Shown here: positions 19,046 through 28,616 of the stretch, piece after piece
Position numbering within the stretch: the first letter of the stretch is position 1
How the letters are laid out: each line of letters opens with the position of its first letter
Assembly (NCBI RefSeq): GCF_002197685.1
Contig: NZ_NBBI01000002.1
Location: forward strand, 675,541-739,540
DNA length: 64,000 nt
DNA from: Sphingomonas dokdonensis
GTDB lineage: Bacteria > Pseudomonadota > Alphaproteobacteria > Sphingomonadales > Sphingomonadaceae
Direction of reading: 5' to 3'
The notes under the pieces: model-generated
Told to the model about the DNA's origin: nothing
The model's database searches: none
The model's input: the letters and a program-made list of their open reading frames with translations, nothing else
Made by a program: the position numbers and the translations under genes

Positions 19046-21259
19046 ATGGCAACAAAGGCCGCGCCAGCCCCTAGCACGCACCCCCCGGCGCTACAAACCG
19101 CGCGGGCCGGTCTCGCGCGGTGGCTGGAGGCGGAGCGCGACCAGCTGCCGTTATGGCTGCCCGTCATGGTGGGGGCAGGGGTAGCAACCTGGTTTGTGCT
19201 GCCGAGCCAGACGCAGTGGCAGGCCGCCCTGCTTGTAGGGGTGGCGATCGCGCTGCTTGCCCTGGCGCTTGGGCGGGGCGGGCGAGCGGGCCGAGCGCTT
19301 GCGATCGGCGCGGTGGCGTTTACCCTCGGGCTTGCGCTGGTATGGGCCAAGGCGGAGCGTGCGCGGGCGCCGGTGCTTCAGCGGCCTATCGTCGCTCAGG
19401 TGGCCGCACGGGTCGAGCAGGTGGATCATCTGCCGGCACGCGGGCTGGTCCGTCTGCGACTCACCGACCTGCAGTGGCGCGATCGCGCGCCGGCCGAGCG
19501 GCCGTTGCGTATTCGGGTAAACGTTGCCGAGAAAGACCTTCCCAGCGGATTGTCTCCAGGCGCTCGCGTCAGCTTGCGCGCGCGATTGATGCCGCCGCCG
19601 CCGCCCGCTGTGCCGGGGGCCTACAACTTTGCGCGCGTCGCCTGGTTCGAAGGCATTGGCGCGACCGGTCGCGCACTTGGGAAAGTGACAATCCTCTCGG
19701 GCGGCAGCGTTGGTGAGCCTGTCCGCACGCGCCTTGCCCGCCACATCCAGTCGCGGGTCGACGGCAGTGGCGGTGGCATCGCCGCAGCGCTCGCGACCGG
19801 CGATACGGGGGGAATTGGCAATGAGGATCAGGACGCGATGCGTGGCTCCGGCCTAGCGCACCTCCTGTCCGTCAGCGGACTGCACATTACCGCCGCCGTC
19901 GGTATCACCATGCTGCTCGCGACCAGATTGCTTGCGCTCAACATGCGGCTGGCGGTCAGCGGGCGTGTTCCGCTGATCGCCGCGGCATGCGGCGCTGCTG
20001 CTGCGCTGGGCTATACCTGGCTCACCGGTAGCGAGGTGCCAACGGTGCGTAGCTGCGTCGCGGCCTTGCTGGTGCTCGTTGCCATGGCGCTTGGGCGCGA
20101 AGCGCTGACGCTACGCCTTGTCGCAACGGGCGCGCTATTCGTGCTGCTGCTGTGGCCGGAAACGCTCGCCGGACCAAGCTTTCAGCTATCGTTCGCCGCT
20201 GTCACTGCGATCATCGCGCTTGCCGAACATCCGCGGGTTCGCGGCTGGTTTGCGCCTCGTGACGACGGATGGGCTAGGCGCGTGGCGCGGGGCGCGGCAT
20301 CGCTGTTACTAACCGGGCTGGTCGTCGAAGTGGCGCTGATGCCGATTGCGGTGTTTCACTTCCACATGGCCGGAATCTACGGCGCGTTGGCCAATATCTT
20401 CGCCATCCCCCTGACAACCTTTGTTATCATGCCGTTGGAAGCCATCGCTCTCACGCTTGATGCCGTCCAGATCGGGGCGCCGATCTGGTGGATCGTGGGC
20501 CAAATGCTCGATCTGCTGTTGTGGATTGCCCATGTCACCGCACGTGCGCCCGGCGCAACAACGGCGCTGCCGGTCATGCCGCTCGCGGCCTTTGGTCTTA
20601 TTGTCGCCGGCGGGTTGTGGATGGCTTTGTGGCGCACGCGCTTGCGGCGGCTCGGCATGATACCAATGATCATCGGGGCGGGCTGGACGGTGCTGACGCC
20701 GGCGCCTGATGTGCTGGTCACGGGCGATGGCCGCCACGTCGCGGTGCGGCTACCGGATGGTCGACTGGCTTTGCTGCGTGATCGCGCTGGCGATTATGCT
20801 CGCACCATGCTGGCGGAGGCGGCTGGTGCAGAGGAACTACCGGTCGCTCTGTCAGAGCAGGCTGAGGCGAGGTGCAGCCGCGATCTATGCCGAACGAGCG
20901 TTCGGGCTGGCGGGCGCGAGTGGCGCGTTTTAGCGACAAAGAGCAATTATCTGGTGCCAATCGGTGACATGATCGCCGTCTGTCGCGCGTCGGATATCGT
21001 GATCAGCGAACGGCGATTGCCACGCGGCTGCACGCCGCGCTGGCTGCGCCTGGACCGCGAAACACTTGCTCAGGTCGGCGGCGCGGCCATCACGCTCGCG
21101 AGCGGCGACGTGCGAACCGTCCTTGATCCGGGTGATGCGCACCCGTGGATCGCGACCGCTTGGCAACCGGCTGCCGTCAATCAAACCAGGCATTTATCGT
21201 CTTCTCAGCTGTCAAACACACCCGACGCTAACAACGGAAGGCCACGTCCCAACCGCTAA
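19046..21259 (+). CDS. comEC: ComEC/Rec2 family DNA-uptake channel protein
   Basis: Polytopic inner-membrane protein of 737 residues related to the channel for single-stranded DNA in natural transformation. It has an N-terminal soluble domain (residues about 110-230), then the competence domain with [40 protein letters not shown] and [14 protein letters not shown], and several membrane helices. The C-terminal region (after about residue 560) corresponds to the metallo-beta-lactamase-like part but lacks an HxHxDH metal motif, ending in a Cys-containing [17 protein letters not shown] block. It starts 29 bases from the divergent gltX start. Confidence 0.85.
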   Translation: MATKAAPAPSTHPPALQTARAGLARWLEAERDQLPLWLPVMVGAGVATWFVLPSQTQWQAALLVGVAIALLALALGRGGRAGRALAIGAVAFTLGLALVWAKAERARAPVLQRPIVAQVAARVEQVDHLPARGLVRLRLTDLQWRDRAPAERPLRIRVNVAEKDLPSGLSPGARVSLRARLMPPPPPAVPGAYNFARVAWFEGIGATGRALGKVTILSGGSVGEPVRTRLARHIQSRVDGSGGGIAAALATGDTGGIGNEDQDAMRGSGLAHLLSVSGLHITAAVGITMLLATRLLALNMRLAVSGRVPLIAAACGAAAALGYTWLTGSEVPTVRSCVAALLVLVAMALGREALTLRLVATGALFVLLLWPETLAGPSFQLSFAAVTAIIALAEHPRVRGWFAPRDDGWARRVARGAASLLLTGLVVEVALMPIAVFHFHMAGIYGALANIFAIPLTTFVIMPLEAIALTLDAVQIGAPIWWIVGQMLDLLLWIAHVTARAPGATTALPVMPLAAFGLIVAGGLWMALWRTRLRRLGMIPMIIGAGWTVLTPAPDVLVTGDGRHVAVRLPDGRLALLRDRAGDYARTMLAEAAGAEELPVALSEQAEARCSRDLCRTSVRAGGREWRVLATKSNYLVPIGDMIAVCRASDIVISERRLPRGCTPRWLRLDRETLAQVGGAAITLASGDVRTVLDPGDAHPWIATAWQPAAVNQTRHLSSSQLSNTPDANNGRPRPNR

Positions 21260-21328
21260 TGGCAGTGGATTCATGACTGCCTAACAAGCCAACCTAATCG
21301 CCAAGCGCTTCACGTGCCGACAACCAAA

Positions 21329-21991
21329 TCAGGAGTAACGACGTAGAATGCCGGCAAGCCTTCCCTGCACACGAACCTGCGCGGGTGCATAGCGCTGCGG
21401 ATCGTAGGCGCGGTTGGCGGGGTCGAGCCGGATCATCGCGCCCTCACGGCGGAAGAACTTAAGCGTTGCCTCGCTGTCCTCGATCAGTGCCACGACGATC
21501 TCTCCATCGCGCGCGACTTCCTGCTTGCGGATCAAAGCGAAATCGCCGTCGAGAATACCCGCCTCGACCATCGAGTCACCGGCAACTTCAAGGGCGAAGT
21601 GCTCGCCCGAACCAAGGAGCGCGGCAGGGACGGGGAGCGAGCTAGCGCCCTCGATCGCTTCGATCGGCACGCCTGCGGCGATGCGCCCATGCAGCGGCAC
21701 TTCAACCACGTCGTTGGCGGGTTCGGGAACGATGCGGCGCGTTGTGGCCGGCGTGATGCTGCCCTTAGCTTCGGTACGCTCCGGCACCTTCAAGACTTCC
21801 AGCGCGCGCGCGCGATTGGGCAGGCGCTTCAGGAAGCCGCGTTCCTCCAGCGCCGAGATCAGACGGTGCACGCCCGACTTGGATTTGAGATCCAGCGCCT
21901 CCTTCATTTCCTCGAACGAGGGGGACACGCCGGTATCGGCCAGTCGATCATTGATGAAACAGATCAGCTCATGCTGTTTCTTGGTAAGCAT
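21329..21991 (-). CDS. lexA: LexA repressor
   Basis: SOS-response repressor with RecA-stimulated self-cleavage. The 220-residue protein has the N-terminal winged-helix ([40 protein letters not shown]), the cleavage site A106-G107 in [11 protein letters not shown], and the catalytic dyad S140 ([14 protein letters not shown]) and K178 (EATLKFF). The start at 21991 is supported by GGAGG 7 bases upstream. A tandem GTTC operator ends 18 bases upstream of the start, so autoregulation is expected. It lies 56 bases downstream of moeA. Confidence 0.97.
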   Translation of the reverse strand: MLTKKQHELICFINDRLADTGVSPSFEEMKEALDLKSKSGVHRLISALEERGFLKRLPNRARALEVLKVPERTEAKGSITPATTRRIVPEPANDVVEVPLHGRIAAGVPIEAIEGASSLPVPAALLGSGEHFALEVAGDSMVEAGILDGDFALIRKQEVARDGEIVVALIEDSEATLKFFRREGAMIRLDPANRAYDPQRYAPAQVRVQGRLAGILRRYS

Positions 21992-22008
21992 CGCATCGCC
22001 TCCGCCGC

Positions 22009-22034
22009 GAACAGACGCAGAACCTTTAAGGAAC
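22009..22034 (-). promoter_or_regulatory. Triple GTTC LexA operator (SOS box) of lexA
   Basis: On the minus strand three GTTC tetramers are spaced by exactly seven bases: 22034-22031, 22023-22020 and 22012-22009 (spacers CTTAAAG and TGCGTCT). GTTC-N7-GTTC is the known alphaproteobacterial LexA-binding site, so this stretch contains two overlapping copies. It is placed between the moeA stop (22048) and the lexA start (21991). Confidence 0.85.
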
Positions 22035-22047
22035 GTAGGAAGCCTCG

Positions 22048-23232
22048 TCAACCAATCATGAAGATTTCCGCCGATTCGCCGCATTCTCGCGCCGGATCGT
22101 GCGGGGCGCGGACAATCAAGCAGCCGGCGCGTGCCAGGGTGAGAAGCATCGAGCTGTCCTGGATGGTGGCGACAAAGGCGCGGCCGTCGCGCAATTCGGC
22201 GCGCATATAGTCCGTTCGGGGGCCGTTCGCAGGGAGGGCCTCGCCCAGGATCGCGCGCGTGGTAGTGGGTAGCGGACGATGGGCGCCGGCGAGATGCGCC
22301 ACCAGCGGCTTCACGAACAAAAGCGTGGTAACAAAGGCGGATACGGGATTACCGGGTAGGCCAAGCACCGCCAGATCCCCGCGTCGTCCCGCCATTAGCG
22401 GCTTGCCCGGGCGAAGCGCGACGCGCCAGAAGTCGATCGAGGCCCCGGCCGCAAGGAGTGCGGGCCGGACCAGGTCGTGATCCCCGACGGAGGCGCCGCC
22501 GGTTGTTACCAGCAGATCGGCGTCGACCGTTGCGAAGGCTTTGGTCAGCACGTCCTGCTGATCGGGGAGGATACCCAGGTCTATGATCTCGGCCGGGACG
22601 TCAGCCAGAAGTGCGCGCAGCAGCAATCGGTTGGATTCGGGAAGTGCGTCCGGAGAGGTGCCGGAGCCGGGTTCAATCAATTCGTCGCCGGTGGCGGCGA
22701 TCGCGACGCGGATACGGCGGCGGACGGTGACGTTGCGGGCACCGCCGGTGGCGGCGACCGCGATACGGGCGGCCGTCAGGCGGTCACCGGCGGCCACTAA
22801 TGGATCACCTTTGGAGAAATCCAGCCCCTTATGGCGAACATTGGCCGCTTTCCGCGGAGGGCCGGCCCCGTCGAGAATCAGGCGCTCCCCATCACGCTCG
22901 GCCTCCTCCTGAACCAGCACGGTATCGGCGCCATCTGGCATCGCGGCGCCGGTGAAGATGCGGACGGCCTCGCCGTCACGCACCACGCCGGGGAAGGGGC
23001 GGCCGGCGGCGCTTTCGCCGATGACGCGCCATGGTCCGGGCATGTCCGCCCAGCGCAGGGCGTAGCCGTCCATCGCCGACAGGTCGTGCGCGGGCTGGGT
23101 GCGTTCGGCCAAGATCGGAGCGGCAATCCAGCGACCGATCGCCTCAGTAATCGGCAGCACTTCGGTGGCGACGGGCGGGTTGGCGGCAAACAGGCGGGCC
23201 TGCGCCTCGGCGACGGGAAGCAATTCGCTCAT
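22048..23232 (-). CDS. moeA: Molybdopterin molybdenumtransferase
   Basis: Inserts molybdenum into adenylylated molybdopterin in molybdenum-cofactor synthesis. The 394-residue protein has the family blocks [66 protein letters not shown] and [20 protein letters not shown]. It follows moaC after 60 bases in the trpGDC-moaC-moeA-lexA string. Confidence 0.95.
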   Translation of the reverse strand: MSELLPVAEAQARLFAANPPVATEVLPITEAIGRWIAAPILAERTQPAHDLSAMDGYALRWADMPGPWRVIGESAAGRPFPGVVRDGEAVRIFTGAAMPDGADTVLVQEEAERDGERLILDGAGPPRKAANVRHKGLDFSKGDPLVAAGDRLTAARIAVAATGGARNVTVRRRIRVAIAATGDELIEPGSGTSPDALPESNRLLLRALLADVPAEIIDLGILPDQQDVLTKAFATVDADLLVTTGGASVGDHDLVRPALLAAGASIDFWRVALRPGKPLMAGRRGDLAVLGLPGNPVSAFVTTLLFVKPLVAHLAGAHRPLPTTTRAILGEALPANGPRTDYMRAELRDGRAFVATIQDSSMLLTLARAGCLIVRAPHDPARECGESAEIFMIG

Positions 23233-23292
23233 ACGCCGCGACGTGGCAGATTGTCGGCGCGGGTGACAGCCCGTTTCCGCGCGTACGAGCGC

Positions 23293-23760
23293 TCAGGCGG
23301 TGAAATCGCCCGACTTGCCGCCGCGTTTCGTCAGCAGGCGAACGCCGCCGATGACCATGCGTTTGTCGAGCGCCTTAGCCATGTCGTAGATCGTCAGCAG
23401 CGCGGTGGAGACGGCGGTGAGCGCCTCCATCTCGACGCCGGTGCGGCCAGCGGTGGCGACGGTGGCGGTGGCCGACACGCCGTCCGCCTCGACGCTCAGA
23501 TCAATCGTCACCTTGGTCAGCGGCAGCGGATGGCACAGCGGGATCAGCTCGCTGGTGCGCTTGGCCGCCATGATGCCGGCGACGCGCGCCACGGCGAGCA
23601 CGTCGCCCTTTGCCACCGCGCCGGCGGCGATGGCCTGCGCGGCCTCGGCGGACATGGTGATGCGGCCCTCGGCGACGGCCTCACGCGAGGTTTCGGTCTT
23701 GCCGCCGACATCGACCATGCGCGCGGCGCCGGCCTCGTCGAGATGGGTAAGGCCGCTCAT
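23293..23760 (-). CDS. moaC: Cyclic pyranopterin monophosphate synthase
   Basis: Converts the MoaA product (3',8-cyclo-7,8-dihydro-GTP) to cyclic pyranopterin monophosphate in molybdenum-cofactor synthesis. The 155-residue protein shows the MoaC signatures [56 protein letters not shown] and YDMAKALDK, with the active-site Lys in the last. It overlaps the trpC stop by four bases, so it is translationally coupled to the trp genes. Its partner moaA is not in the window. Confidence 0.96.
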   Translation of the reverse strand: MSGLTHLDEAGAARMVDVGGKTETSREAVAEGRITMSAEAAQAIAAGAVAKGDVLAVARVAGIMAAKRTSELIPLCHPLPLTKVTIDLSVEADGVSATATVATAGRTGVEMEALTAVSTALLTIYDMAKALDKRMVIGGVRLLTKRGGKSGDFTA

Positions 23761-24557
23761 CCGACCAGCGCGCGGGTGGCGGCAGCGACGTCGGGCTGCC
23801 GCATCAGCGATTCGCCGATGAGGAAGCAGCGCACGTCATGCTGGGCCATGGCATCAAGATCGGCGCGGGTGTTGAGACCGCTTTCGGCAACAAAGGTGCA
23901 GCCCGCCGGCGCACGGCCGACGAGTTCATAGGTGCGATCGAAGCTGACGGAGAAATCGCGCAGGTCGCGATTGTTGACCCCGATCAGGCGCGAGCGGAGC
24001 GACAGGGCGCGCTCCAACTCGTCGGCGTCATGCACCTCGACCAGCACGTCCATGCCGCGTTCGATGGCGGCTGCTTCGATCTCGGCGGCGGCCGTGTCGT
24101 CCAGCGCGGCCATGATGATGAGGATCGCGTCTGCGCCGATCGCGCGCGCCTCGGCGACCTGCCACGGATCGACCAGGAAATCCTTACGGATCACGGGAAG
24201 GTCGCACGCGGCGCGCGCGGCGATCAGATAATCCTCGTGACCCTGGAAATATTGATGATCGGTAAGGATCGAGAGGCAGGTGGCGCCGCCCTGCTGATAG
24301 GCACGGGCGTGGGCCGGCGGATCGAAGTCGGCGCGGATCAGGCCCTTGGAGGGGCTGGCCTTCTTGATCTCGGCGATCAGGGCGTAGGTTGGCATCGTCG
24401 CGCCGTCAGCCCGGGCGACGCGATCGAGCGCCGCCTTGAAGCCGCGCGGCGCGGTTTGCGCCTGCGCGAGCGCGTCGAGATCGGCGATCGAGCGTGCGGC
24501 GCGGCGTTCGGCGACTTCTTCGCGCTTGGTGGCGAGGATGGAATCGAGAATGGTCAT
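23757..24557 (-). CDS. trpC: Indole-3-glycerol phosphate synthase
   Basis: Forms indole-3-glycerol phosphate from CdRP in tryptophan synthesis. The 266-residue TIM-barrel protein starts [20 protein letters not shown] and has the catalytic [46 protein letters not shown] and [12 protein letters not shown] blocks. Monofunctional: no TrpF domain is fused. Four-base overlaps with trpD upstream and moaC downstream. Confidence 0.96.
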   Translation of the reverse strand: MTILDSILATKREEVAERRAARSIADLDALAQAQTAPRGFKAALDRVARADGATMPTYALIAEIKKASPSKGLIRADFDPPAHARAYQQGGATCLSILTDHQYFQGHEDYLIAARAACDLPVIRKDFLVDPWQVAEARAIGADAILIIMAALDDTAAAEIEAAAIERGMDVLVEVHDADELERALSLRSRLIGVNNRDLRDFSVSFDRTYELVGRAPAGCTFVAESGLNTRADLDAMAQHDVRCFLIGESLMRQPDVAAATRALVG

Positions 24558-25543
24558 GCCCAGGCAATCCAGCGGTCGAGCAGGTCATTGGCCGCGCCGC
24601 TGTCGATCGCCTCGGCCGCGCGGCGGGCGCCGTTTTCCAGCGGCTCGCCGACGAGCGTCAGCGCCACGGCGGCGTTGAGGAGGACGGCGTCGCGATAGGC
24701 GCCCGGCGTACCGGTGAGCAGCTGACGCAGCGCCGTCGCATTATACGCCGGATCGCCGCCACGGATGGCGTCGATCGGGTGGCGCTGAACGCCAGCGTCC
24801 TCGGGCACGATGCGCCCGCTCATCTTTGCCGAGCCCATGGCGACGGCGATGGTGGGGCCGGCACCCGACACCTCGTCCAGCCCTTCCTCTCCCGATACGA
24901 CGAGCGCGGCCTCGGTGCCGAGCTGTTCCAGCGCATCGGCATAGACGGGGGCGTAATCGGGGCGCGCGATGCCGATCAGCTGACGCGTGACATGCGCCGG
25001 ATTGGCGAGCGGGCCCATCAGGTTGAAGATGGTACGCTTGCCGATCTGGCGCCGGATCGGCGTGATCCGCTTCATCGCGGGGTGATGGTTTGCCGCGAAC
25101 AGGAAGCAGATGCCGAGTTCGTTGAGCGTTTCCTCGGCCATCGCGCCGGCACGCTCCATGTCGAGGCCGAGCGCCTCCAGCGTGTCGGCCGCGCCCGCCT
25201 TCGACGAAGCGGCACGATTGCCGTGCTTGGCAACCGGCACGCCGCAGGCGGCGACCACCAGGCTGACGGCGGTGGAGACGTTGAGCGTATGATGCCCGTC
25301 GCCGCCGGTGCCGCAGACGTCGATCGCACCCGCCGGGGCGCTGATCGGGATCAGGCGATCGCGCAGCGCGCGGGCGGCCTCGGCGATCTCGATCGACGTT
25401 TCGCCGCGGGTCGACAGGTTGACGAGGAAGCGCGCGATCGCTTCCTCGCTGACGCGGCCGTCGAGAATGTCGCTGAACGCCTGCGCGGCGCTTTCGCGCG
25501 ACAGCGGGCTGACAGGATCGGGCAGCAGGGAGATGGTGGTCAT
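24554..25543 (-). CDS. trpD: Anthranilate phosphoribosyltransferase
   Basis: Transfers a phosphoribosyl group from PRPP to anthranilate in tryptophan synthesis. The 329-residue protein shows the family motifs [18 protein letters not shown] (the diphosphate-binding GTGGD loop), [20 protein letters not shown] and the [18 protein letters not shown] segment. Coupled by four-base overlaps to trpG and trpC. Confidence 0.96.
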   Translation of the reverse strand: MTTISLLPDPVSPLSRESAAQAFSDILDGRVSEEAIARFLVNLSTRGETSIEIAEAARALRDRLIPISAPAGAIDVCGTGGDGHHTLNVSTAVSLVVAACGVPVAKHGNRAASSKAGAADTLEALGLDMERAGAMAEETLNELGICFLFAANHHPAMKRITPIRRQIGKRTIFNLMGPLANPAHVTRQLIGIARPDYAPVYADALEQLGTEAALVVSGEEGLDEVSGAGPTIAVAMGSAKMSGRIVPEDAGVQRHPIDAIRGGDPAYNATALRQLLTGTPGAYRDAVLLNAAVALTLVGEPLENGARRAAEAIDSGAANDLLDRWIAWA

Positions 25544-26118
25544 GCCGCCGCCTTGGCGCCGGTCAGCGCGACGAAGTTGGCGAGCAGATCGTGGCCGTGC
25601 TCGGTGGCGATGCTTTCCGGATGGAACTGGACGCCGTGGATCGGCAGCTCGCGATGGCGCAGCCCCATGACCGAGCCGTCGGCCGCATGGGCGTTAGGCA
25701 CCAGCACGTCGGGCACGTCCTCCACGATCAGCGAATGGTAGCGCGTGGCGGTGAAGGGCGAGGGGAGGTTAGCGAAAACGCCGGTCGCGTCATGCTTGAT
25801 CGGGCTGGTCTTGCCGTGCATCAGCCCGCCGCGCACGACGCGGCCGCCGAAATGCTGGCCGATCGCCTGATGGCCCAGGCAGACGCCGAGCAGCGGCCGG
25901 CGCGCCTCGGCGCAGGCGGCGACCAGATCGAGGCTGATGCCCGCCTCGTTGGGCGTGCACGGCCCCGGCGAAACGAGAAAACCCGTGGCGTTGGAGGCCA
26001 GCGCCTCCGCCGCCGTCAGCGCATCGTTGCGCTCGACACGCACCTCGGCGCCCAGCTCCATCAGATAATGGACGAGGTTCCAGGTGAAGCTGTCGTAATT
26101 GTCGACGACAAGGATCAT
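25540..26118 (-). CDS. trpG: Anthranilate synthase component II (glutamine amidotransferase)
   Basis: Supplies ammonia from glutamine to TrpE. The 192-residue class I amidotransferase has the nucleophile C80 in [24 protein letters not shown] and the catalytic His/Glu in [13 protein letters not shown]. The start at 26118 ([19 protein letters not shown]) is the standard N-terminus; the open frame extends upstream without conservation. It heads the trpGDC-moaC-moeA string, while its partner trpE is about 2.5 kb upstream in another operon. No Trp-rich leader peptide is visible in the 146-base upstream gap. Confidence 0.95.
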   Translation of the reverse strand: MILVVDNYDSFTWNLVHYLMELGAEVRVERNDALTAAEALASNATGFLVSPGPCTPNEAGISLDLVAACAEARRPLLGVCLGHQAIGQHFGGRVVRGGLMHGKTSPIKHDATGVFANLPSPFTATRYHSLIVEDVPDVLVPNAHAADGSVMGLRHRELPIHGVQFHPESIATEHGHDLLANFVALTGAKAAA

Positions 26119-26264
26119 GGCGCCGGTCCATAAAGCAACGCGGGCCGGCCGCAACGACTGTTGCGCGGATGTAATATTGCGTAGGCGTCCATGGGGGATG
26201 CCGTTCATGCGGGAGAAAGCGCGCACCGCAGACGTTGTATGATCACCCAGGAGGTCGTGTTTCG

Positions 26265-26750
26265 ATGGTTCGCTCCCTTGTTCTATCCGCAGCGGTGCTG
26301 GCCGCCGTCGCCCCAGCCGGCGCCATGGCGCAATCCGAGCCGCAGCCCAGCGCCCAGGCGGAAACCGGCCAGCCGCCGCAGCGCATCCGGCAGGTGACGC
26401 TGACCGGGGAAGAGAAATGCCCGACCGCTGCCAGCGACGAGATCGTGGTGTGCAGCCGGCTCGATCCCAACGAACAGTTTCGCGTGCCCAAGGCCTTGCG
26501 TCAGGCGCCCGAAGTGCCCGCGCAGAACCAGAGCTGGATCAACCGTGCGGCGACCGTCGATCGCGTCGGCCGGGTGGCAGGCGGATTGCCCAACACCTGT
26601 TCGCCGGTCGGCACCGGCGGCCAAAGCGGCTGCGGCATCGTTGCCGGGCAGGCCTGGGCGGCCGAACGCCGGCAGGCGCAGCGCGAGGCGGAGGCCGCTA
26701 TCCCCGAATCGCGCACCGATATCGAGCTGGACGACGAGCCGCAGCGCTGA
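26265..26750 (+). CDS. Hypothetical secreted protein
   Basis: A 161-residue protein with a clear signal peptide ([20 protein letters not shown], cleavage near AMA-Q). The mature part is rich in Pro, Gln and Arg and contains four cysteines (EKCP, VVCSR, NTCSP, GCG), possibly forming disulfides. ATG 26265 is chosen because AGGAGGT lies 9 bases upstream; an earlier in-frame ATG (26235) lacks a binding site. I do not recognise a named family. Convergent with the next gene. Confidence 0.6.
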   Translation: MVRSLVLSAAVLAAVAPAGAMAQSEPQPSAQAETGQPPQRIRQVTLTGEEKCPTAASDEIVVCSRLDPNEQFRVPKALRQAPEVPAQNQSWINRAATVDRVGRVAGGLPNTCSPVGTGGQSGCGIVAGQAWAAERRQAQREAEAAIPESRTDIELDDEPQR

Positions 26751-26775
26751 TCCCCAGCGCCCCGGCAGCAGGCGA

Positions 26776-27888
26776 TCAACGGGCGGGCGTCACCGGTTCA
26801 GCCATCAGCCGTGCGAGATCGGCCTTCCAGAATTTGGCCCAGGTGTGCGTACCATGCCCCTTTGTTTCGGGCGTGGCGGCGATCAGGCGGAAGGTGGCGC
26901 GCGGCATGCGCTTTTCGGCGGGCTCGGTGATGCCATAGCCCGACGGGTTGATGAAATCGTCTTCCGAATTGATCCACAGTACGGGCACGGTGATCTTTTC
27001 GAGCATCGGCGAGGGGTCGTAGTTTCGCGAGGCGTCGACCTGATAGATGTAATCGTTGGCGTCGCGGTTCGCGCTGTTCTTGGCGAAAGCCTCGGCGAGG
27101 AACGCCTCGGCAGCGGCGCGGGTAGGATATTGCTTTTGTAGCGCCAGCGGGTTGCTGCCGGCGATGATCGAGAGGCTGGCGGCGGTGCGCAGGCCCTGTT
27201 CGGGCTGACTGGTGTAATTGCCGCCCTGCCACGCGGGATCGGCCTTGATCCCGTCGATCAGCATCTTGCGCCACATCCGGTTCATGCCGGCGATCGGCAC
27301 GGGGAGGCAGGCGAAGGGCGCGAGCCGCTCGGCAAAGCCCGGGTAGGTTTCGCCCCACACGAAGCCGTGCATGCAGCCCATGGAGGTGCCCAGGATTACT
27401 TGCAGCCGCGTGACGCCGAGCTTGTCGAGCATCGCCTTTTGCGCGGCGACCATGTCGTCATAGTCGTATTTCGGAAACGCCATGCGCTTGCCGTCGGACG
27501 GCTTGGACGAGGCGCCGTGGCCGATGTTGTCGGGCAGGATGACGTAATGTCTGGTGATGTCGAACGGCTGGCCCGGGCCGTAGAGCTCGTCGGCGAATTG
27601 CGGCGAGAGGAATTGCTTGCCGCTGCCGCCGGTGCCGTGGAGCACCATCACGGCGTTGTTGATTTGCCCGTCCGGGCCGCGGCGCGGGGTGCCGAGCGTG
27701 GTGTAGTGCATGCGCACGTCCATCGTCTCGCCCGTCTTGAAGCGGAAGGCGGGCAGCGTGACGTCGCCTTCCTTCGTCGGCCAGCGGGCGGGGGCGGGCG
27801 CCGGATTGGCGGGCGTCGCGACCGGCTGGGTGGTTTGCGACGCGACGGAGGTCGCCGCGAGGAGGGCGAGCAGGGGAAGGAAGCGCAT
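26776..27888 (-). CDS. Secreted alpha/beta hydrolase, MetX-like fold
   Basis: A 370-residue protein with a signal peptide (MRFLPLLALLAATSVASQ) and an alpha/beta-hydrolase domain of the homoserine O-acetyltransferase superfamily. Visible elements are the oxyanion region MVLHGTGGSGKQF, PDNIGHGASSKPSDG, the nucleophile elbow GTSMGCMHGFVWGE, the acid in WINSEDDFINPSG and the catalytic His in KGHGTHTWAKFW. The export signal argues against a role in methionine synthesis. It may hydrolyse an ester in the periplasm; the substrate is unknown. Confidence 0.8.
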   Translation of the reverse strand: MRFLPLLALLAATSVASQTTQPVATPANPAPAPARWPTKEGDVTLPAFRFKTGETMDVRMHYTTLGTPRRGPDGQINNAVMVLHGTGGSGKQFLSPQFADELYGPGQPFDITRHYVILPDNIGHGASSKPSDGKRMAFPKYDYDDMVAAQKAMLDKLGVTRLQVILGTSMGCMHGFVWGETYPGFAERLAPFACLPVPIAGMNRMWRKMLIDGIKADPAWQGGNYTSQPEQGLRTAASLSIIAGSNPLALQKQYPTRAAAEAFLAEAFAKNSANRDANDYIYQVDASRNYDPSPMLEKITVPVLWINSEDDFINPSGYGITEPAEKRMPRATFRLIAATPETKGHGTHTWAKFWKADLARLMAEPVTPAR

Positions 27889-27944
27889 GGCCGAAGCGTA
27901 TCGCGCGCCTGGGCTGCTGGGAAGCCCGGCGCGCGCGTGGCGAG

Positions 27945-28583
27945 TCAGTCGATCATCGGCGCCATGCCGGGCTCCGCCTTCGCCATCGCGCGCTGATAGG
28001 CGGGGCGCTCGGCGATGCGGCGGAGGTAAGCGCGGGTGTTGGGCAGATCGTCCATCGGCGCGCCGGCGCCGAACGCGCGCGAGGTGGTGAGCGAATAGAC
28101 CATCATGATGTCGGCCAGCGTCAGGTTGCGGCCACCGAAGAAGGGCGTGGTGCCGAGCCGAGCCTCCATCAGCACGTTCGCGCGGCGGGCGCGCTCGATG
28201 ACGAACGGCACGCGTTGCGGATCGCCGCCGCCGTAGCCGATCACGCCGACCATCATCTTGGTCGCCATGTAGGTGGCGTTGGACCAGTGAAACCAGAACA
28301 GGTGATCGGCATATTCCGCGTCGCCCGGCGGCGGCGCGAGACGGCCCCCGCCATGGACGGTGTTAATGTATTCGCAGATCGCGGCGCTTTCGCCGAGCAC
28401 CAGATCGCCGTCGGTGATGATGGGGGCGATGCCCATCGGGTGGAGCGCCTTGTACGCGTCGGGCGCGAGCCGGTTGTCGGCGCGGCGGTCGTATCGCTTG
28501 AAGTCGTAATCGAGGCCGAGTTCCTCGCACAGCCACACGACGCGCTCGGACTGTGAGAGGCCGAGGTGATGAACGGTCAGCAT
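27945..28583 (-). CDS. Glutathione S-transferase family protein
   Basis: A 212-residue two-domain GST. The N-terminal thioredoxin-like domain has LGLSQSERVVWLCEELGLDY and the substrate/GSH segment ALHPMGIAPIITDGDLVLGESAAIC; the helical C-terminal domain has the GGRNLTLADIMMVYSL N-capping region. The start at 28583 (MLTVHHLG) is preferred because GGGAGTGGAG lies just upstream; GTG 28592 would be too close to that site. Cytoplasmic detoxification or reductive role; substrate unknown. Confidence 0.85.
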   Translation of the reverse strand: MLTVHHLGLSQSERVVWLCEELGLDYDFKRYDRRADNRLAPDAYKALHPMGIAPIITDGDLVLGESAAICEYINTVHGGGRLAPPPGDAEYADHLFWFHWSNATYMATKMMVGVIGYGGGDPQRVPFVIERARRANVLMEARLGTTPFFGGRNLTLADIMMVYSLTTSRAFGAGAPMDDLPNTRAYLRRIAERPAYQRAMAKAEPGMAPMID

Positions 28584-28616
28584 TGGCTCCACTCCCAGTC
28601 GTTATGTCGCGTCGTT

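Noticed and set aside
26119..26264. Possible trp attenuator in front of trpG
   Set aside because: A small hairpin is present but no leader peptide with clustered Trp codons and no T-tract.
26776..27888. Homoserine O-acetyltransferase (metX) of methionine synthesis
   Set aside because: The fold matches, but a signal peptide and the lack of met neighbours point to an exported hydrolase.
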